Below are positions 40,800 to 49,771 of a DNA stretch of 64,000 nt, piece by piece (within the stretch, counting starts at the first letter, position 1; each line of letters begins with the position of its first letter). Under the pieces are notes generated by a model. That model was not told where the DNA came from and made no database searches. It was given only the letters and a program-made list of their open reading frames with translations. A program made the position numbers and the translations under genes. Origin of the DNA: Poriferisodalis sp965221945 (lineage in GTDB: Bacteria; Actinomycetota; Acidimicrobiia; Acidimicrobiales; Poriferisodalaceae); contig NZ_OZ244925.1 of NCBI RefSeq assembly GCF_965221945.1, positions 1,984,001 through 2,048,000 of the forward strand. Direction: 5' to 3'.

Positions 40800-42928
40800 T
40801 GGTCGGTGGCCCCGGCCACATGGGTCCTACCGCGACGCAGGCCAGCGCTGCGGCGGGCCTTCCGTTCGCCGGGGTGCCATCGGAGCTGCAGGAGGGGGCC
40901 GAAAAGCTGCTGTCGCTCGAGCCCGACCACCCCGAGCCGCGCGTCAATTTCGACCCTGTGACCGAACGCGCCGAGGGCGGGCGGGGGCGCCCATTCGGCC
41001 TCCGGGACATGCTGATGCCGCACCGGTGGGGCATCGCTGCAGCGCTGCTGATGCTGTGTGCCGAGACGGTCGCGATGCTGGCAGGGCCCGTGCTGGTGCA
41101 ACAGGGCATCGATCGCGGCATCGTGGCAGGCGATCGCTACACACTCAACATGGTCGTGCTTGTCTTCGGGGGCGTTGTGGCGGCAAGCATCGTGCTGAGC
41201 CACGTGCGCCAACGTCTGAACGGACGCATCTCCGAGCAGATGATGTACGACCTGCGACTGCGCTTGTTCAGCCACTACCAGCGCTTGTCGCTGGACTGGT
41301 ACACGACCGCCAAATCGGGTGTGCTGCTCAGCCGCATGACCTCCGACGTGGAATATGTGGCGCTGCTCGTCAACGAGGGCTTCGTGAACTTGCTGATCCA
41401 AGTGCTCACGGTGGGCGTCGTGACCGTGGTGTTGTTCACCTACGACCCGGTGCTGGCAGTGGTGCTGCTCGTGGGCATCGTTCCGCCGCTCACCGCGCTG
41501 ACACTGTGGTTTCGTACACGCAGCGAGGCTGGCTACAGCGAGATCCGCGACCGCATTGCAGACGTGCTGGCCGACCTCTCGGAGAACCTGGCTGGAATCC
41601 GAGTGATTGCTGCGACGGGGCGGCGCGCGGCGAATGTGCTCCGACATCGCAAGGTGACCGCCCGCTACCGCGACGCCAACCTGTCCATGTCCAAAGCACA
41701 GGCGATCTATGGCCCGGGCACCGAGGCGATCGGCATTGCGGCGCAGGGACTGGTGCTGGCCGTCGGCGGAGCGATGGTGCTGCGAGGCAGCCTGGAGATT
41801 GGAGTGCTGGCGGCGTTCGTCCTGTTCGTGACCCAGTTCTTTGCCCCGATCCAGCAGCTCGCGCAGCTGTACAGCACCTACCAGCAGGGCCAATCGGGCC
41901 TGCGCAAGATCAGTCAGGTCCTGGCGACGCAGCCGACCGTGCGCCAGCGGGTCGATGCCATTGAATTGCCGCCGATCAAGGGACACATACGGCTCGAGGG
42001 CGTTTCGTTTGCCTATGACGATGAGGCGGCCACGTCTGGCGAGAACGGCGATGGGACCGACGGCACTACGAAGGTGCCGGCGGGACACTTCGGCGCATCC
42101 TTCGACCCGATGGCGATGCCTGAGGGGCTGGGCAATGGCACCCGGATCGGTCACGGCGGCACCACAGATGGTGACGAGCCCTTCGAGGATGACCCTCCGG
42201 AGGTGCTGAGCGACGTCAGCCTGGAGATCCGGCCTGGCGAGACCTTCGCCTTGGTGGGGCCGACGGGTGCAGGCAAGAGCACGATCGCGAAGCTGATCAT
42301 CCGCTTCTACGACCCGACCGAGGGTCGGGTCACGATCGACGGCTGGGACCTGCGGGACATCACGTTGGCGTCGCTGCGCAACCAACTCGGTGTGGTGCCC
42401 CAGGAGCCATTCCTGTTTCACGGCACCATCCGGGACAACGTGGCGTTCGGACTGCGCCACCGCGCCGACGGCACCAGCGGTGGACAGCTCGACGCCGACA
42501 TCGATGCGGCGCTCGACCTGGTGGGCCTGCGCCGGCTGATCGACAGCCTTCCCGACGGAGCCGACACCCAGGTGCACGAGCGGGGCGTGTCGCTGTCAGC
42601 CGGCGAGCGGCAGCTGCTAGCGCTGGCTCGGGCGTTCGTGGCGCGACCCAGGGTGATCGTGCTCGACGAGGCCACCTCCAGCGTCGACCTCAGCACCGAG
42701 GCGGAGATGGAGAGTGCGCTGGACCTGCTGCTCGAGGGCCGCACGGCAGTGCTCATCGCGCATCGGCTGGCTACGGCCATGCGGGCCGACCGCATCGCCG
42801 TCATCGACGAGGGCGGCGTCGTCGAGCTGGGCACTCACGACGAACTGGTCGCGCTCGGCGGTCGTTACGCGCAGATGTACGCCACGTGGGTGTCCCACGC
42901 TGGCGAGGGCCGCCGCGACGACTCATGA
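40793..42928 (+). CDS. Heterodimeric ABC exporter, half 2 (degenerate signature)
   Basis: 711 aa. It has about a 75-residue N-terminal tail, then a TMD (WGIAAALLMLCAETVAMLAG; YTTAKSGVLLSRMTSDVEYV). In the NBD, Walker A is GPTGAGKSTIAKLIIRFYDP and Walker B VIVLDEATSSVD with a true Glu, but the signature is SLSAGERQLLALARAF instead of LSGGQ. About 55 extra residues, rich in Gly/Asp/Thr, sit between the first NBD strand (VSFAYDDEA) and VLSDVSLEIRPGETFALVGP. The partner's Asp Walker B and this altered signature would form the degenerate ATP site together. Confidence 0.9.
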   Translation: MVMVGGPGHMGPTATQASAAAGLPFAGVPSELQEGAEKLLSLEPDHPEPRVNFDPVTERAEGGRGRPFGLRDMLMPHRWGIAAALLMLCAETVAMLAGPVLVQQGIDRGIVAGDRYTLNMVVLVFGGVVAASIVLSHVRQRLNGRISEQMMYDLRLRLFSHYQRLSLDWYTTAKSGVLLSRMTSDVEYVALLVNEGFVNLLIQVLTVGVVTVVLFTYDPVLAVVLLVGIVPPLTALTLWFRTRSEAGYSEIRDRIADVLADLSENLAGIRVIAATGRRAANVLRHRKVTARYRDANLSMSKAQAIYGPGTEAIGIAAQGLVLAVGGAMVLRGSLEIGVLAAFVLFVTQFFAPIQQLAQLYSTYQQGQSGLRKISQVLATQPTVRQRVDAIELPPIKGHIRLEGVSFAYDDEAATSGENGDGTDGTTKVPAGHFGASFDPMAMPEGLGNGTRIGHGGTTDGDEPFEDDPPEVLSDVSLEIRPGETFALVGPTGAGKSTIAKLIIRFYDPTEGRVTIDGWDLRDITLASLRNQLGVVPQEPFLFHGTIRDNVAFGLRHRADGTSGGQLDADIDAALDLVGLRRLIDSLPDGADTQVHERGVSLSAGERQLLALARAFVARPRVIVLDEATSSVDLSTEAEMESALDLLLEGRTAVLIAHRLATAMRADRIAVIDEGGVVELGTHDELVALGGRYAQMYATWVSHAGEGRRDDS

Positions 42929-43752
42929 GCGACGGCGTGGAGCGGCCGGTGCCATCGTGCGACAGCCCGGTGCCGGCTGTCTCGGTTCGAGGGGTGTCGG
43001 TCGTCTACGACGGCAACACGGTGCTCGGGCCGCTCGATTGGGACATCGCTCCGCACGAGCGGTGGATCGTGCTCGGGCCGAACGGGTCGGGCAAGACGAG
43101 CCTCATCAAGATCCTGTCGCTGTACCGCTTCCCCACCACCGGCACGGTGGAAGTGCTCGGCGAGCGGTGGGGTGCAGTCGACGTGCGCGAGCACCGGCGT
43201 CGGATCGGGCTTGCGAGCTCGTCGCTGCGGGATCAGTTCCGGCCGAACATCTGCGCTGCGGACATCGTGATGACGGCCCGCTACGCGGCACTGGAAACTT
43301 GGTGGCACACCTACACCGATGCCGACCGGGCAGCAGCGCTGGCGTGCCTCAAGCGGGTGGGTGCAGGCCAGCTGGCCGAGCGCGCGTTCGCCACGCTGTC
43401 GTCGGGCGAGCAGCAGCGGGTGCAGTTGGCCCGCACGCTCATGAGTCGTCCGGAGCTGTTGCTGCTCGACGAGCCGACCGCCGGGCTGGACTTGGCGGGT
43501 CGGGAGCAGCTGGTGGCCAGCCTGGAGTCGCTTGCCGCCGATCCGCAGACTCCCGCAACCGTGCTCGTAACGCACCACACCGACGAGATCCCTCCGTCGT
43601 TCACCCATGGGTTGCTGTTGCGAGACGGAGTGCCGCTGGCGTGCGGCCCGTTGGGCGAGGTGCTCAACGCGGAGTCGCTGTCAGAGTGCTTCTCGCACAA
43701 GCTGCGGCTCGAGCGGCGCGACGGCCGTTGGCTTTCCTGGGCCGTGAACTAG
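42925..43752 (+). CDS. Stand-alone ABC ATPase
   Basis: 275 aa. Walker A is VLGPNGSGKTSLIKILSLYR, Q-loop region IGLASSSLRDQFRPNICAAD, signature TLSSGEQQRVQLARTLMSRP, Walker B LLLLDEPTAGLDLAGREQLV, and H-loop LVTHHTDEIPPSFTHGLLLR. It resembles the YlmA/ModF-like soluble ATPases more than exporter NBDs. The ATG overlaps the exporter stop by 4 bp (ATGA). No permease gene follows, so its partner is unknown. Confidence 0.85.
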   Translation: MSDGVERPVPSCDSPVPAVSVRGVSVVYDGNTVLGPLDWDIAPHERWIVLGPNGSGKTSLIKILSLYRFPTTGTVEVLGERWGAVDVREHRRRIGLASSSLRDQFRPNICAADIVMTARYAALETWWHTYTDADRAAALACLKRVGAGQLAERAFATLSSGEQQRVQLARTLMSRPELLLLDEPTAGLDLAGREQLVASLESLAADPQTPATVLVTHHTDEIPPSFTHGLLLRDGVPLACGPLGEVLNAESLSECFSHKLRLERRDGRWLSWAVN

Positions 43753-43853
43753 ATCCCAACCCGCAGGCAATGACGTCGGTCCGGGCGAGTCGGGACCCTT
43801 CGCCACCGACTCCCGCTGAGAACGCTCGTGCCCGGGCCTGCGAGACTGACGAA

Positions 43854-44342
43854 ATGGGCGAGCACAGCAACACAACGATGGCCGCCGCTGCCAGCGAGAT
43901 CGAGGCGCGGATCACCGGCTACTTCGAAGCCTGTACCTCTGGCGATGCTGAGGCCGTGGCAGGGCACTTCAGCGAGAACGCCGTCGTCTATGACACGAAT
44001 CACGCACCGGTACAGGGAGCCGCCACGATCGGGCGGTTCTGGGCACGCATTGCCTCGAAGTGGCGAGGCGCATCGTGGAACTGCGAGCGGCTCGTGACCA
44101 ACGGTGACACCGCAGCGATCGAATGGAGGATGACCGGAACGATTGCCGGGCCCGCTGGCCGGCGGGACAACGACGTGCCGTTTGCGGTGCGCGGCAGCGA
44201 GCACTACGACTTCGACCGCAGCAGCGACTCGGGCGAGCGACTGATCGCTGAGATCCGCCAGTACTGGACGTTTGATCTCGAACACCCATCCAGCGAATTG
44301 GTCGACTATCCCTACGGCGAGCTTGGACGGCTCGGCGGCTGA
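43854..44342 (+). CDS. SnoaL/NTF2-like protein
   Basis: 162 aa. IEARITGYFEACTSGDAEAV then AGHFSENAVVYDTN is the first helix and strand of the NTF2-like fold. RFWARIASKWRGASWNCERL and GDTAAIEWRMTGTIAGPAGR continue the cone, and the last strand is EIRQYWTFDLE. Such proteins are isomerases, hydrolases or binding proteins; no catalytic set can be assigned. The ATG at 43854 has GAGACT 6 nt upstream, a weak leaderless box. The following thioesterase suggests a small-molecule or acyl-CoA context. Confidence 0.75.
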   Translation: MGEHSNTTMAAAASEIEARITGYFEACTSGDAEAVAGHFSENAVVYDTNHAPVQGAATIGRFWARIASKWRGASWNCERLVTNGDTAAIEWRMTGTIAGPAGRRDNDVPFAVRGSEHYDFDRSSDSGERLIAEIRQYWTFDLEHPSSELVDYPYGELGRLGG

Positions 44343-44361
44343 CGACCTCTCGGGACCCACG

Positions 44362-45054
44362 TTGCCGCACAGCGACACCAGCAGCGATTCAGGCGACGAC
44401 CTGCACCTGATCTATCCCGATCCGCAGTTCGCCGAACGCAGCGCCGCGGCGGGTGCGCTGCGACGGCTGGCACATGCCTTCGTGCGGCACCGCACCGACC
44501 CCGAGACGTTGGCTGAGATCACCGCATGGGCCGACGCGACCGCCGAACGACTCGAGGCTGCCTCGGATCCTGTCCCCCGCCCGCAGGACTACTTCGCCCG
44601 CCGCTACGTCGACCCGAGACCGTCCGATGGCTCCGAGGTCATGGCCTTTGGCGACCGCGCATTCAGCGGCCCGGCCAATCCCACCGCCATGGAGGTCGAC
44701 ATGCGTCGCCACGGCGAGGGCGTGCGCGCAACCGTGAGCTTCGGCGCCGCGTTCGAGAGTGCCCCGGGTCGGGTGCATGGCGGGGCGGTGTGCGCCGTCG
44801 TCGACGATGTGCTCGGCTACCTGATGGTCTGCTTGGGGATCGCCGCGTACACGGCGCGTCTCGAAATCGACTACCGAGGCGGCGTCCCGATCGATGAGCC
44901 GGTGATCTATGACGCCCGCGAGACCAGGCGTGACGGCCGAAAGTCGCACGTCGAATTGGCTGTGCGCGCAGGCAACGCGCCGCCGGACGCTCCCCCGCTC
45001 ATCGAGGCTGCCGGCCTGTTCGTGATCGTGACGGCAGATCAGCTCGGCAGTTGA
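44362..45054 (+). CDS. Hotdog-fold thioesterase (PaaI-like)
   Basis: 230 aa from the TTG at 44362; an ATG at 44272 would overlap the previous gene by 71 bp. The hotdog core is FGAAFESAPGRVHGGAVCAV then VDDVLGYLMVCLGIAAYTAR and LEIDYRGGVPIDEPVIYDAR, where the G-R-V-H-G-G segment and following Asp are typical of PaaI-type acyl-CoA thioesterases. The N-terminal 100 residues are helical (LRRLAHAFVRHRTDPETLAE). It converges with the next gene, overlapping 16 bp at the 3' ends. Confidence 0.8.
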   Translation: MPHSDTSSDSGDDLHLIYPDPQFAERSAAAGALRRLAHAFVRHRTDPETLAEITAWADATAERLEAASDPVPRPQDYFARRYVDPRPSDGSEVMAFGDRAFSGPANPTAMEVDMRRHGEGVRATVSFGAAFESAPGRVHGGAVCAVVDDVLGYLMVCLGIAAYTARLEIDYRGGVPIDEPVIYDARETRRDGRKSHVELAVRAGNAPPDAPPLIEAAGLFVIVTADQLGS

Positions 45055-46430
45055 GGCTCACGCAGGATGAGGTACCCCAGCGGCTCGCCGATGTGCGCAC
45101 GGCCCGACGGGAGCTCCCCCGGCCCAGCTTCGACATCCCACACCATGACGTCATCGTCGAACGTGTACAGCAGGAACCGGCTGTCGGGTGCCCAAGCCAT
45201 GGACCCGAGGTCGACGCCGATCTCGGGGGAATGGCGGCCCCATTTCTCGTCGAGATCGACGACCACCACACCTGCCGGCATGCCGGTGCCGTGCCGGAGC
45301 CGTAACGCGATGCGGTTGCCGTCAGGCGACATCAATCCCTGCTCGCTCCAACGGTCCGGCGAAGCCGCAAGCAGCTCTGCCGGCAATTCCACTCTGCGCT
45401 CGTCGATCGCCCCGGTGACAATCGGGTAACCCTCGCAGAACGTCTTGCAGTCGGAGGCCATCTCGTCCTGGTCGTCACGCTCGCCGAAGCGGCCTGACGC
45501 CTCCGCACAGATATCGGTGCACCATTCGTCGCGACGATCTGCACCCACACTGGCACTGAAGGTGGTGTCGGTGATCTGACAGCCGTACGCCTCGCACTGC
45601 AGCCGCACGACATGACCGTCGCCGACAGCGAGCACCCGACCGGCGCCCAGCCGGAGCGCCGAGTTTCGTCCGTCGAGCGCCATGACACTGCCTGCCATGG
45701 ACACGACGACGTGGTCGCCGAGAGCGCCATGCACGATCGCCTCGTTGGGCATTTGCACCGCTGAACGGAAGACGCCGTCGGGGCCGATCACTCGGGCGAA
45801 GAGATGCTCGGTACCGCGCACCACGGCGACGATCCCCGGTGGGCTGTAGGCGGGCAGCACTTGGGTCACGTCTTCAGCGATGACGACAGTGTCTCCGGTC
45901 TGGGGATCTACTCGCATCACGTTGCGTCCGATGCCCACAACGATCGCTCCGTCGAGATCAACCAGCGTGTGCGGAAGCCCAGGCAACGGCACGTATCTCG
46001 CCGCTCCGGTCAGCAGGTCGAGTTGATACAGGAAGCCGCGAATGTTGCCCGTGGGATCGCCGGCCAGCGTGGCAATCATCTCTGCAGCGGGCCGCGCGGG
46101 CGGCAGATCGCCCACGGGCGTGTCGAGCGCCGTCGGTGGGGGAAGCGTTGTGCGTGGCGGTCGCGAGGTGGCCGCCGTCGTGGTGGTCGCCGGGGGCTCG
46201 GTCGTTGTGGTCGCACCAGCTTCGACGGCATCGGGCTCGCCGCCACCGCCTCGCACCCAGGCCACAATCAACGCAGCGACGGCCAATGCCGCGACCAGCG
46301 CCACCAACGCAACCAAACGCGGAGGCGTTGAGGACGGTTGCCGCTCGATCACAGATTCCTGCACACCGGCGAAATCGGCTCCGCCTTCGGGCAGGATCTC
46401 CAGTCCCCGTGGCGGCTCAGGAATGCTCAC
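45039..46430 (-). CDS. Membrane-anchored beta-propeller-like surface protein
   Basis: 463 aa. One TM helix (VALVALVAALAVAALIVAWV) near residue 45 is followed by a Thr/Pro/Ala stalk (TTTTEPPATTTTAATSRPPR). Repeated strand units follow, such as LLTGAARYVPLPGLPHTLVD and SMAWAPDSRFLLYTFDDDVM, which look like a WD40/TolB-type propeller. A Cys-rich insertion (LQCEAYGCQITDTTF, EWCTDICAEASG, SDCKTFCEGYPI) probably carries disulphides, placing the domain outside the cell. The start is the GTG at 46430 (VSIPEPPRGLE). No function recognised. Confidence 0.72.
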   Translation of the reverse strand: MSIPEPPRGLEILPEGGADFAGVQESVIERQPSSTPPRLVALVALVAALAVAALIVAWVRGGGGEPDAVEAGATTTTEPPATTTTAATSRPPRTTLPPPTALDTPVGDLPPARPAAEMIATLAGDPTGNIRGFLYQLDLLTGAARYVPLPGLPHTLVDLDGAIVVGIGRNVMRVDPQTGDTVVIAEDVTQVLPAYSPPGIVAVVRGTEHLFARVIGPDGVFRSAVQMPNEAIVHGALGDHVVVSMAGSVMALDGRNSALRLGAGRVLAVGDGHVVRLQCEAYGCQITDTTFSASVGADRRDEWCTDICAEASGRFGERDDQDEMASDCKTFCEGYPIVTGAIDERRVELPAELLAASPDRWSEQGLMSPDGNRIALRLRHGTGMPAGVVVVDLDEKWGRHSPEIGVDLGSMAWAPDSRFLLYTFDDDVMVWDVEAGPGELPSGRAHIGEPLGYLILREPQLPS

Positions 46431-46496
46431 CGCTTCACATTCTGCGCCGCATGCTGGGCCCCCGCGCCCCAACGTCGGTAGCCCGGGGGCGAATTG

Positions 46497-47774
46497 CTAC
46501 CAAGAAGTGGCGTTCTGGGGAAGTTCCCGGAACGGTGTGGATGGATCGGGACCGGGTTCCCTGGGGAGTCCCAGCACCCGCTCGCCCAAGATGTTTCGCT
46601 GGATCTCGTCGGTGCCGCCGTAGATCGACGGCGCCGGCGAGAAGACCGTCATCTCCTGCAGCACGCCGTCGGTAGCTGCGTCGGCCCCCCACAACGTCAT
46701 ATCTGCGCCGAGGATGGTGCTGGCGAGCGACCGGGCCCGGCGCAGGGCGGCCGTCATGCGCAGCTTCGCCAGGTTGCCCTCGCCGCCGGTGCGCTGAGAT
46801 CGCTGTCGCCCGCGCATTGCCGACAGCCGCATCACCTCGAGATCGGTGTGCAGAGCCGCGAGCTCCTGTCGGACGACTGGGTCCGCGGCACGGCCACGCT
46901 GGCGTGCCTCGGAGGTGAGCTGCCCCAGTGTTCCGGGACCCACACCGCCTGCGGCGAGCGGCAGACGCTTGCCGCGGAAGGCTCCCGCCGGTTCGTCCAA
47001 GTGTCCTGCAATCGATCCAGGGTGTGCGGCTGCATACGCAAGGCCATGGCTGCCACCGATGCCTGCTCGCTCGACGGCCAGCGTGGTGTTGGTGACGCGC
47101 CAGCCGTCGTTGAGCTCGCCGATGATGTTGGCGTGGGGCACCCGTGCGCCGTCGATGAACACCTCGTTGAACAACGACCGGCCGGTCATCTCGCGCAAGG
47201 GCCGGACTTCGACGCCTTCGGTGGCCATGTCGAAGGCGAACCACGTGAGCCCGCGGTGTTTGGGCGACTCGGGATCGGTACGAGCAACGAGCATCCCCAG
47301 GTCCGCGTGCTCGCCTTCGGAGGTCCACACCTTCTGGCCGCTGACGATCCACTCATCGCCGTCGCGAACCGCCTTGGTTTGGAGTCCGGCGAGGTCGCTG
47401 CCGGCTCCAGGCTCGGAGAACAGCTGGCACCACGAGTCGGTCCCATTGAGGATGTTCGGCACAAATCGCTCAATTTGGTCAGGCGTCCCGTGCTCAAGAA
47501 TCGTCGGGGCGGCGAGCAGCATGCCCAGCCCTGCCGGTGAGCCGATGGCACCTGCAGAGCGAACGGCTTCGACCAGCACACGTGTCTCGCTGCGGCCCCA
47601 GCCTCGGCCGTAGGGCTCACCGAGGGTGGGGTTCGACAGTCCGGCGGACGCGAGCCACTGCCACCACTCCCGCACGCTGATGTCGGGATCCCAGTTGTCC
47701 GCAAGCCATGCGTCAAGCTCGGCCCTGAGATCGCCATCCGAGGTCGCGCCAACCGTTGCCTGCCGCTCGCTCAT
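46497..47774 (-). CDS. Acyl-CoA dehydrogenase
   Basis: 425 aa FAD flavoprotein. WCQLFSEPGAGSDLAGLQTK is the FAD/substrate signature, then GQKVWTSEGEHADLGMLVAR, WFAFDMATEGVEVRPLREMT and FNEVFIDGARVPHANIIGEL. The C-terminal IYGGTDEIQRNILGERVLGL is conserved. It resembles the long-chain or actinobacterial steroid/fatty-acid ACADs. Its neighbour on the minus strand is an unrelated ATPase, so the substrate is not indicated. TAGGGT lies 8 nt before the ATG. Confidence 0.92.
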   Translation of the reverse strand: MSERQATVGATSDGDLRAELDAWLADNWDPDISVREWWQWLASAGLSNPTLGEPYGRGWGRSETRVLVEAVRSAGAIGSPAGLGMLLAAPTILEHGTPDQIERFVPNILNGTDSWCQLFSEPGAGSDLAGLQTKAVRDGDEWIVSGQKVWTSEGEHADLGMLVARTDPESPKHRGLTWFAFDMATEGVEVRPLREMTGRSLFNEVFIDGARVPHANIIGELNDGWRVTNTTLAVERAGIGGSHGLAYAAAHPGSIAGHLDEPAGAFRGKRLPLAAGGVGPGTLGQLTSEARQRGRAADPVVRQELAALHTDLEVMRLSAMRGRQRSQRTGGEGNLAKLRMTAALRRARSLASTILGADMTLWGADAATDGVLQEMTVFSPAPSIYGGTDEIQRNILGERVLGLPREPGPDPSTPFRELPQNATSW

Positions 47775-47843
47775 GGCGCCGAACCCTACCGGTGGCCCTT
47801 GTTCGGATCGCCGCCCTCTTCGAACTCGTCCCCCGAGAGACGT

Positions 47844-49043
47844 CTAGCGATCCGGACTCGTTGCCGGCGTGGGTCTCGCGAATCCGATTGGGTCCCCGTC
47901 CGCCAGCCTCAATGACTCGCAAACGAGGGGATACTCGTCAAGTTCTCTGATCCACTGCCGTGCAGCGGCAAGCACGAAGTCGAGCCTGCCGTGACCTTCT
48001 GGAGTGACCATGCCGGCCTTGATGAGCCGTTGCCGGTACACGCTCGCGTACCCGCTGCTTGCCCCGAGTCGCTTGGCGATGGCGGCCATGCGTGAGACCC
48101 CATCGTCGACGGCCATGGCAACCAGGAACCTTCTGGCGCCGTCGGGCAAGTCCTTCCACATCGGGGCCACGACGAGCTGTCCGAGCTGCCTGAGTGCAGT
48201 TGCGGCGCCTGACGTGACGTCTTCGAGCGTTACCTCTGATGTCGGATCCTCAGCCGCCTCCCAGGCGTGGAAGCCGACGAGCTGGATCAAGAACGGGTAC
48301 CCCTGCGAGGTGTTCACGGCGTGATCGACTGCTCCCGACGACATCTGGCCGCCGCGCTGGCGGATCGGCTCTGCCAGCGCCGCAGCTGCTGCGGGAGGCT
48401 CAAGGAAGCCAACGTCATAGCGAGCACATCGCTGCAGGAACGTGATACTCGAGTCGGCCAGCAGCGTGTCCTCGAGCGTCGGCAGCCCGGCGCCGACGAA
48501 GGCCAGCGGCAGCTGTTCCACCCGTGTGACGTCCTGCACCGTCACTCCGAGCATCCTGAGCTCGCCGACCTCACCAGCGTGCAGCTCGTCCACCGTGACA
48601 ACGAGGCCGGCACCGGTTGCTGCGAGATGGCTTGCGAGCGCGCGCAGCACGTTGGTCAGCCGCCTCGACAAGTCGGCCTCGGGGTTGTAGTCGGGGCCGA
48701 CTCCGATGCCCGCTGCAGCGAGGTCACGGGTCGTCTCGGCGGTCAACTCATCAAGGATCTTGTTCAGGTGCTCTGCGGTGTCGTGAGCCAGCCGGTTCAG
48801 AAGTCCGCGGGTCACCGCCGCTTCGGAGATCGTCAGCCAGCCGTTCTCCTGTGCCGCGGATCGGAGTGCCTCCAAGGCGACTGTCTTGCCCGAACCGCGC
48901 CGACCCAGCAGCAGAGATGTGTAACTCGGGTGCGTCGGCCCCGTCGCCAAGGCGTCCAGGACGTCGCGCAGGAGGCCGTCTCGACCGGCAAGCATTGGCG
49001 GAGTGGCACCGAAGGTGGGTGCGAAGGGGTTGAGCGGTCGCAT
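47844..49043 (-). CDS. Orc1/Cdc6-like or archaeal-ATPase-like AAA ATPase
   Basis: 399 aa. NPFAPTFGATPPMLAGRDGL opens the domain, Walker A is LLLGRRGSGKTVALEALRSA, Walker B LVVTVDELHAGEVGELRMLG, sensor 1 LAFVGAGLPTLEDTL, and an arginine-rich sensor follows (AVNTSQGYPFLIQLVGFHAW). The C-terminus looks like a winged helix (ISRMAAIAKRLGASSGYASV-type, here VSRMAAIAKRLGASSGYASV). Such proteins are seen in bacterial genomes next to mobile or defence genes; the function is unknown. The 5' flank (49092-49140) is unusually T-rich on the plus strand. Confidence 0.8.
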   Translation of the reverse strand: MRPLNPFAPTFGATPPMLAGRDGLLRDVLDALATGPTHPSYTSLLLGRRGSGKTVALEALRSAAQENGWLTISEAAVTRGLLNRLAHDTAEHLNKILDELTAETTRDLAAAGIGVGPDYNPEADLSRRLTNVLRALASHLAATGAGLVVTVDELHAGEVGELRMLGVTVQDVTRVEQLPLAFVGAGLPTLEDTLLADSSITFLQRCARYDVGFLEPPAAAAALAEPIRQRGGQMSSGAVDHAVNTSQGYPFLIQLVGFHAWEAAEDPTSEVTLEDVTSGAATALRQLGQLVVAPMWKDLPDGARRFLVAMAVDDGVSRMAAIAKRLGASSGYASVYRQRLIKAGMVTPEGHGRLDFVLAAARQWIRELDEYPLVCESLRLADGDPIGFARPTPATSPDR

Positions 49044-49249
49044 CTGTTGACTCGGCTTCTGAGGGACCGGCGACAGCCGACGCTAGCGGCTGCTGATTTC
49101 ATTTGTTGGTTTTGTTAGTAATTGTTGTTTCTGTTGCTTCGGGATTGCCGGCTTAACAATCCCGGATGACCGAGCGAGTGATCGCGCAGCTCGATCAAGA
49201 CCATCGCTCGTCTTCTTTCGCACCTCGCCCGCAAGACGGAGGCAGCATC

Positions 49250-49771
49250 TCAGGCTTCCTCCGCAAATCGAAGGAAGATGGCGGTAGTAGGAGCGAAGAA
49301 CAGCCGCCAGGCCTGCATGATCCCGCCGTTGGGACCGCAGATCATCCGCGTCTGGGATCCCGCAGGCAGTTCCACGACGACTCTGGGGCTGAAGATCCAC
49401 AGCAGCTGCAGCTTCAGCGTGTAACTGCCGGGCCGCAAGAGGTAGCGCTCGGTCTTGTTGTCGCGGATCTGTCCGACTCGCTGGCCCTCGATGACGACTT
49501 GGTAGCTGCGGATGGTGTCGCGGTAGTGATGGATGCGCTCCAGCACCAGCTCAGCAGTTGCCCCCTCAGCCGCGTCGGACTGATCGTCGTCTGACGCATC
49601 AGCCTCAGCGGCCTCGGGAATGCCCATCGGCCCCCTGGGGGCCTTGGCGTTGTGGTCGGCCATGGCCCGACGAGCTCGCTCCCACACCGACGGGCGGCGA
49701 GACCGGTCGCTGCCTGAATCGTCTTGCGCGGCCCGTCCATCCGTTGGCGTGTTGCCGTCCCCCTCAGCCAT
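49250..49771 (-). CDS. Hypothetical protein with a beta-rich C-terminal domain
   Basis: 173 aa. The first 75 residues are charged and disordered-looking (DDSGSDRSRRPSVWERARRA). The rest forms probable strands: SYQVVIEGQRVGQIRDNKTE, RYLLRPGSYTLKLQLLWIFS, PRVVVELPAGSQTRMICGPN. This carbohydrate-binding-like or PEGA-like layout ('G...v..i.....pG.y.l.l') recurs in small actinobacterial proteins, but I cannot name it. It overlaps the HAD gene by 8 bp, so the two are co-transcribed. Confidence 0.65.
   Translation of the reverse strand: MAEGDGNTPTDGRAAQDDSGSDRSRRPSVWERARRAMADHNAKAPRGPMGIPEAAEADASDDDQSDAAEGATAELVLERIHHYRDTIRSYQVVIEGQRVGQIRDNKTERYLLRPGSYTLKLQLLWIFSPRVVVELPAGSQTRMICGPNGGIMQAWRLFFAPTTAIFLRFAEEA

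Noticed and set aside
43753..44342. Plus-strand frame from 42714 running through the ATPase into the NTF2-like protein
   Set aside because: Only the part from 43854 resembles a protein; the rest is antiphase to the ABC ATPase.
49140..49164. Inverted repeat CGGGATTG / CAATCCCG as a terminator
   Set aside because: The stem is only 8 bp and no T run follows in either direction; the adjacent T-rich tract is on the wrong side for the minus-strand gene.
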